Shown here one piece after another: positions 60,094 to 64,000 of a stretch of DNA of 64,000 nt. The translations under genes were made by a program, and so were the position numbers. The notes under the pieces were generated by a model that was not told the DNA's origin, ran no database searches, and saw only the letters and a program-made list of their open reading frames with translations. Numbering within the stretch: the stretch's first letter is position 1; every line of letters begins with the position of its first letter. The stretch spans positions 65,037 to 129,036 of the forward strand of contig REAW01000013.1 in the NCBI GenBank assembly GCA_004293725.1, read 5' to 3'. This DNA is from Curvibacter sp. (GTDB taxonomy: Bacteria > Pseudomonadota > Gammaproteobacteria > Burkholderiales > Burkholderiaceae_C).

Positions 60094-61914
60094 CTATTTC
60101 TGAACCAGGTACTGGGGTGCGGCCATGGCCAGTAGCACTGCTGCGGATACCCGGTCCAGCCGTTTGTCGGGGGTACTGTTCGCAGTCAACGGCGTGGCAT
60201 TGAGGGCTGTGACCATGCGGGCCTGCAAGGCAGCTGTCAATTGACCGGCACAGAGCAAGAGGTTTAACCGCGCCACCAGCGCCTTGGCGTCAGAGGCCAG
60301 CGCCAACTCGGCGGTGTAGCTGGCTTTGATGTCGAAGCCATTTTTCGGATTTTTGGAATTGGACACATTGTTGGGCAGGTCCGGGTCATTGACGTAAATG
60401 CCGTTGCGCACCACCCCTTGCAGGTAATTGATGTAACCCGCCACGCTGCTTTCCGTGACGATCTGAAACTCGGGTGCGACTGCACCGCTGGCGGCCATTT
60501 GGGTGGCCGGCGGCACGTAACCGGGACGAAAAAAGTTGAACACCGAGGGCGAGCGCAGCGGGCTCTGCCCCAACTGGGTAGCGGGGTTGCTGAGGTCACC
60601 TATTTTCCAACTGCCTTGGGCCGAATTCGCCCCAAAGGTGCGCCCCCATTGCACCAGGCGCACCATGGGTTCCCGCAGGCGGCCAAAGCGCGGGTCGCGC
60701 AGGCCCGCAGGGTTGCGCGCTTCATCATCCAAAAGCACTGCAGCAAACACTGCCCGCAGGTCGCCCCGCACCCCCGCTCCATTGTCTGCAAAGGCCGCAG
60801 CCACGCGCGCCACATACGCCGGGCTGGGATTGCTGGTGACCAGGCGCTGGATCATCTGCTTGCCGAAGAAAGGGCCCACATTGGGGTGCTGAAACAAGGT
60901 GTCCAACGCCATCTTCAGCGCCACCGGACCCGACGTGTTGGCGGCAATGGTGGTGCCCAAGAAACGCACGCCCTGATCCGAATGGCGGTTGGCCGTGAAG
61001 GCCATGCGTTGCTTGGCAAAGTTGGTATTCCCGACTTTGCGCTTGCTCTCGGCATCGAACATCACGGTGACGTTTTGCCGCTGGTCAAAGTCGTAGCCGG
61101 TGAACACCCGGGCCAGTTGGGTCACATCGCTCTGGGCATAGGTCTCCAGGGTCTGTCCATTGGGGCCCATTTTTTCAGTGCCGTCTTGGTTGAGTTGCAC
61201 CAGACCGATGGTGAAGAGCTGCATGACCTCACGCGCATAGTTCTCATCAGGGACCCGACCAGTGGCAGGGTTTTCTTTTTGGTTGCCCTTGGTGTTGAGG
61301 TAATGGCCCATGGCAGGGTTGAGGGAAACCTCTTCCAGCAGGTCGCGAAAGTTGCCCAGTGCATGCTTCACGAGCGTGTCCCAATAGTGGGCCATGGCGT
61401 GGCTGCGCCATGCAAAGTCCAGCCCGGTGAGGGAGACCACAAAAAACTCGGACAAGGCCAAGGCAAGGCGCTTGCGAACGGCATCTGGCGCGGTCATGAG
61501 CTGATTCCAGATCATGTAGTCGCCAGGATAGAAGTGATCAAAGAAACGCGTGGTGTTGTCGATGGTGCCGTAGCCACGTTCATTGAGCCAATCCCAACCG
61601 GTTTGGCCCTGCGGCGCATCGAACTGCTTCGCCAGCCAGTCGGCGTAGTTCTGCTGCTGCACATCGGCAATCCCCGCGTCGGAGGCTGAAAACTGCGCCT
61701 GCAGCAAAAAACGGGCCGCGTCTTCGGGCGATTGCGCCCGAGTAAATTGCTGGTCTGGACGCTGCAGCAAGCGGCCAGACGGCGTGGCACAAGCGGCCAC
61801 CAAGCCTGCTACGCCTACAAGTGCAGCGCGTTGAATCCACCCATGCAACTCAGGCTGCGGATCGGCGTTCACATCCACTTCAGTGGCTACGAGAGCGGTT
61901 GCGTCGTGGGTCAT
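60094..61914 (-). CDS. DUF1800 protein
   Basis: Protein of 606 residues from ATG 61914, with GGAGGAG seven bases upstream. Helical DUF1800 signatures: DENYAREVMQLFTIGL, YAQSDVTQLARVFTGYDF and QMIQRLVTSNPSPAYVARV. The N-terminus has a hydrophobic stretch ending LVAACA, a lipobox-like sequence, but preceded by 30 residues. Probably exported and in one operon with the DUF1501 gene. Function unknown. Confidence 0.88.
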   Translation of the reverse strand: MTHDATALVATEVDVNADPQPELHGWIQRAALVGVAGLVAACATPSGRLLQRPDQQFTRAQSPEDAARFLLQAQFSASDAGIADVQQQNYADWLAKQFDAPQGQTGWDWLNERGYGTIDNTTRFFDHFYPGDYMIWNQLMTAPDAVRKRLALALSEFFVVSLTGLDFAWRSHAMAHYWDTLVKHALGNFRDLLEEVSLNPAMGHYLNTKGNQKENPATGRVPDENYAREVMQLFTIGLVQLNQDGTEKMGPNGQTLETYAQSDVTQLARVFTGYDFDQRQNVTVMFDAESKRKVGNTNFAKQRMAFTANRHSDQGVRFLGTTIAANTSGPVALKMALDTLFQHPNVGPFFGKQMIQRLVTSNPSPAYVARVAAAFADNGAGVRGDLRAVFAAVLLDDEARNPAGLRDPRFGRLREPMVRLVQWGRTFGANSAQGSWKIGDLSNPATQLGQSPLRSPSVFNFFRPGYVPPATQMAASGAVAPEFQIVTESSVAGYINYLQGVVRNGIYVNDPDLPNNVSNSKNPKNGFDIKASYTAELALASDAKALVARLNLLLCAGQLTAALQARMVTALNATPLTANSTPDKRLDRVSAAVLLAMAAPQYLVQK

Positions 61915-62009
61915 GGTCGTCGTCTCCTCCAGCAGCCAATGGGGCCGCTCCAGCGCCTATGGTAGCTAACAACCATGACCAACGACCGACTTTGCGCTAG
62001 GCTAGCCCC

Positions 62010-64000
62010 ATGCTGTTTCCTTTGCTCACCACTTTTTCTTGGCAAGAGTTGCGCCAGCACCCCTGGCGCAATGCGGCCGCCGTAGTGTCAGTCATGTTGG
62101 GCGTCGCCTTGGCGTTTGCGGTGCATCTGATCAATGCGTCAGCGCTGGACGAGTTCTCGCAGGCGGTGCGCTCGGTGGGGGGCCGTCCGGACCTGGAGCT
62201 GCGCACGGCCAACGGAAGCAGCAGCAGTGTCGATCTGGCCCTGTGGGGCCGCCTGCTGCACCACCCCGATGTGGCGGTGGCCGCGCCAGTACTGGAGCTG
62301 AGCACTTACGCCTTGCATGCAGAGCAAAAGGTTCTGCTGCGCGTGGTGGGCGTGGACGCACTGCAGGTGGCCACCGTAGCCCCTGATTTACTGCCGCTGC
62401 CCGCTGCCAATGCAGACCGCCTTGCCTTCTTCGCCCCCGACAGTGTGTTTCTGAACCCACTGGCTCGCCAAAGCCTGCCGGGCACTGCGGTGCAACTGCA
62501 ACATGGCCTGCGCCTTCATACCTTGCAAGTAGCCGGCAGCGTGGGCGCCAGTGGGCCACCGCTGGCAGTGATGGATATAGCGGCCGTGCAAACCTTGTTT
62601 GGCCGCAATGACCTGAGCCGCGTGGATGTGCGGCTGCGCCCGGGTGTGGACCGCGCACGGTTTGTGCGAGACCTCACCAGCGCCACGGACTGGCCGGCCG
62701 GCGCCACACTGCGCATACCAGGTGATGCGGTGGAGCGCATCAGCAATCTGTCGCGCGCGTACCGCGTGAACCTGACCGTTCTGGCATTGGTGGCCTTGTT
62801 CACGGGCGGTTTTTTGGTGTTTTCCGTACTGGCCTTGAGCGTGGCGCGGCGGGCACAGCAGTTTGCATTGCTGGGTGTGTTGGGCCTTACCGGACGGCAG
62901 CGGTTGCACTTGGTATTGCTGGAAGCAGGAGTCTTGGGCACTGTGGGCAGTGTGCTGGGCTTGGCGCTGGGCAGCGCACTGGCCGCGCTCGCGCTGCGCC
63001 TGCTGGGGGGCGACTTGGGTGGGGGCTTTTTTGCGGGGAGTGCACCGACCTTGCAATGGAGTGGCATGGCGGCACTGGTGTTTGGCCTGCTGGGGGTGGC
63101 CGCCGCGCTGATAGGCGCTTGGGCACCGGCGCGGCTGGCGCAGCAGTTGCCCCCGGCCCAAACCCTCAAAGGGCTGGGCACACTGGATGCAGGCCGCAGC
63201 CGGGCTTGGCTGGGTGCTGCGCTGCTGCTGGCGGGCGGCTTGCTGGCACTGCTGCCGCCGGTGTGGGATATCCCGCTGGCAGCGTACCTGAGTGTGGCGT
63301 GTCTGCTGCTGGGCGGCATCACCGCGCTACCTGCGGCTGTGGGATGGGTGTTGGACGGGGTGGCACCTTTCGTAGCGCGCCATGCCCTGCCCTTGCTGGC
63401 GGTGGAACGCGCACGCCGGGTGCGCGAAAGTGCAGCAGTGGCGGTGAGTGGTGTGGTGGCATCGCTGAGCCTGGCGGTGGCGCTCACCGTAATGGTGGCG
63501 AGCTTTCGTACCTCGGTCACCACCTGGCTCGACGCGGTACTGCCTGCCGCCCTGTACGTACGCACCGCCACCAGTGGCAGCACAGCCGACACGACGTACT
63601 TTGACCCGGCCTTTGTGCAGGGAGCAGCACAACTGCCGGGCGTGGAACGCCTGAGCACGCAGCGCACGCTGTCACTCACGCTAGACCCAGCCAGGCCTGC
63701 CGTCGCCCTGCTGGTGCGCCCCCTGCACGACCCCACCACCGGCGCACTGAATCTGCCGCTGATGGGCAACCCGGTGCCGGTACCGCCAGGGCAAGTGGGC
63801 GTGTACGTAAGCGAGGCCATGCTGGACCTGTATGGCGCGCGGGTCGGGCATGACCTGCCTGCACTTTCAGCATCATTTAGGCCTCCAGACCCCGTGAATA
63901 ATGCGCAAACAGCTACTTTTTTTGTAGCAGGAGTGTGGCGTGACTATGCGCGCCAGTTTGGTACAGTGGCTCTAGACACGGCCGACTTTGCGCGCTTCAG
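62010..64000 (+). CDS. FtsX-type ABC permease, 3' end cut by window
   Basis: At least 663 residues, open to the window edge. One TM (about 20-45), a periplasmic domain (about 45-245), three TM segments (about 250-375), then further TMs and a second periplasmic domain: the double FtsX layout (about 830 residues in full). QHPWRNAAAVVSVMLGVALAF and AGVWRDYARQFG are typical. It likely partners the ATPase at 54433, as in YbbAP/Att-type systems. Residues about 619-640 lie on repeat copy J. Missing from the ORF track because it runs off the end. Confidence 0.85.
   Translation, partial: MLFPLLTTFSWQELRQHPWRNAAAVVSVMLGVALAFAVHLINASALDEFSQAVRSVGGRPDLELRTANGSSSSVDLALWGRLLHHPDVAVAAPVLELSTYALHAEQKVLLRVVGVDALQVATVAPDLLPLPAANADRLAFFAPDSVFLNPLARQSLPGTAVQLQHGLRLHTLQVAGSVGASGPPLAVMDIAAVQTLFGRNDLSRVDVRLRPGVDRARFVRDLTSATDWPAGATLRIPGDAVERISNLSRAYRVNLTVLALVALFTGGFLVFSVLALSVARRAQQFALLGVLGLTGRQRLHLVLLEAGVLGTVGSVLGLALGSALAALALRLLGGDLGGGFFAGSAPTLQWSGMAALVFGLLGVAAALIGAWAPARLAQQLPPAQTLKGLGTLDAGRSRAWLGAALLLAGGLLALLPPVWDIPLAAYLSVACLLLGGITALPAAVGWVLDGVAPFVARHALPLLAVERARRVRESAAVAVSGVVASLSLAVALTVMVASFRTSVTTWLDAVLPAALYVRTATSGSTADTTYFDPAFVQGAAQLPGVERLSTQRTLSLTLDPARPAVALLVRPLHDPTTGALNLPLMGNPVPVPPGQVGVYVSEAMLDLYGARVGHDLPALSASFRPPDPVNNAQTATFFVAGVWRDYARQFGTVALDTADFARF
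63864..63930 (-). repeat. Dispersed palindromic repeat, copy J (in FtsX permease)
   Basis: On the minus strand TGCTACAAAAAAAGTAGC has a perfect GCTAC/GTAGC hairpin, then TGTTTGCGCATTATTCACGG and GGTCTGGAGGCCTAAATGAT. Complete copy, antisense to the permease, encoding NAQTATFFVAG in the frame of copies B and C. It sits in a periplasmic loop. Confidence 0.75.

Noticed and set aside
60418-61689. 423-codon plus-strand ORF
   Set aside because: Antisense shadow of the DUF1800 gene.
62516-63820. 434-codon minus-strand ORF
   Set aside because: Antisense to the FtsX permease, Ser/Ala/Arg-rich, typical of GC-rich shadow frames.

Overview
The window looks like chromosomal DNA of a betaproteobacterium in the family Comamonadaceae, most like Rhodoferax and its relatives. 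This is judged from the protein sequences, the high but uneven GC, Bug-type solute receptors, DUF455 and RoxA genes, and a family of short dispersed repeats I associate with that family; no database search was run. It is mostly ordinary, compact core genome: many start/stop overlaps of 1-14 nt, several convergent genes that overlap, and no prophage, IS element, CRISPR array, rRNA or tRNA that I could see.

Layout. 0-6.6 kb (minus strand): an SDR fragment, a methyltransferase, and parE, a lytic transglycosylase and parC in a row, with a perfect 16-bp LexA-type palindrome just upstream of parE. 6.7-11.4 kb (plus): an MFS transporter, a small membrane ORF, an SDR, a frameshifted methyltransferase, dapA and bamC, closed by a bidirectional terminator shared with an Ala-rich lipoprotein. 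11.8-15.7 kb: roxA with an unknown partner (minus), an FKBP-type PPIase (plus), then dut and coaBC (minus). 15.8-20.6 kb (plus): pyrG-kdsA-eno-ftsB plus an NadR-like kinase. 20.6-31.5 kb: hslO, gamma carbonic anhydrase, DUF455, an EAL-HDOD protein, xerD, a Bug receptor, an AEC transporter, an M14-like peptidase, two tiny coupled ORFs, an MBL hydrolase, a nicotinamidase and queG. 31.5-44.5 kb: tsaE-amiC, dedA, a FeeM-like acyltransferase, a GGDEF/EAL receptor, mutL and an AlkD-like gene, and a GbsR regulator with a cyanide-insensitive-type cytochrome bd oxidase.

44.7-51 kb is a sugar module of two divergent operons. One encodes a periplasmic binding protein, a permease and a PfkB fructokinase. 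The other encodes a single-domain ATPase, a FucU/RbsD mutarotase, a ROK repressor and a fructose-6-phosphate-aldolase-like transaldolase. Inverted repeats lie between them. The set resembles a fructose (Frc) uptake system. 51-55 kb holds EamA and MATE transporters, miaA and a LolD/YbbA-type ATPase. 55-58.6 kb (minus) is thiBPQ under a clear TPP riboswitch, followed by a DUF1501/DUF1800 pair. The window ends inside an FtsX-type permease (plus), the probable partner of the ATPase 7 kb upstream.

The most interesting signal is a family of about ten dispersed 40-70 bp elements. Each has a head hairpin (GCTAT/ATAGC, GCTAC/GTAGC or GCTCCT/AGGAGC), then a GCGCA core, then in several copies a tail near AGGGCTAGAGGCCT. 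Nine of the ten lie inside coding sequence, always open, and always in one reading frame per orientation. One copy supplies essentially the whole signal peptide of the lytic transglycosylase. This resembles the protein-embedded palindromic elements known from Rickettsia.
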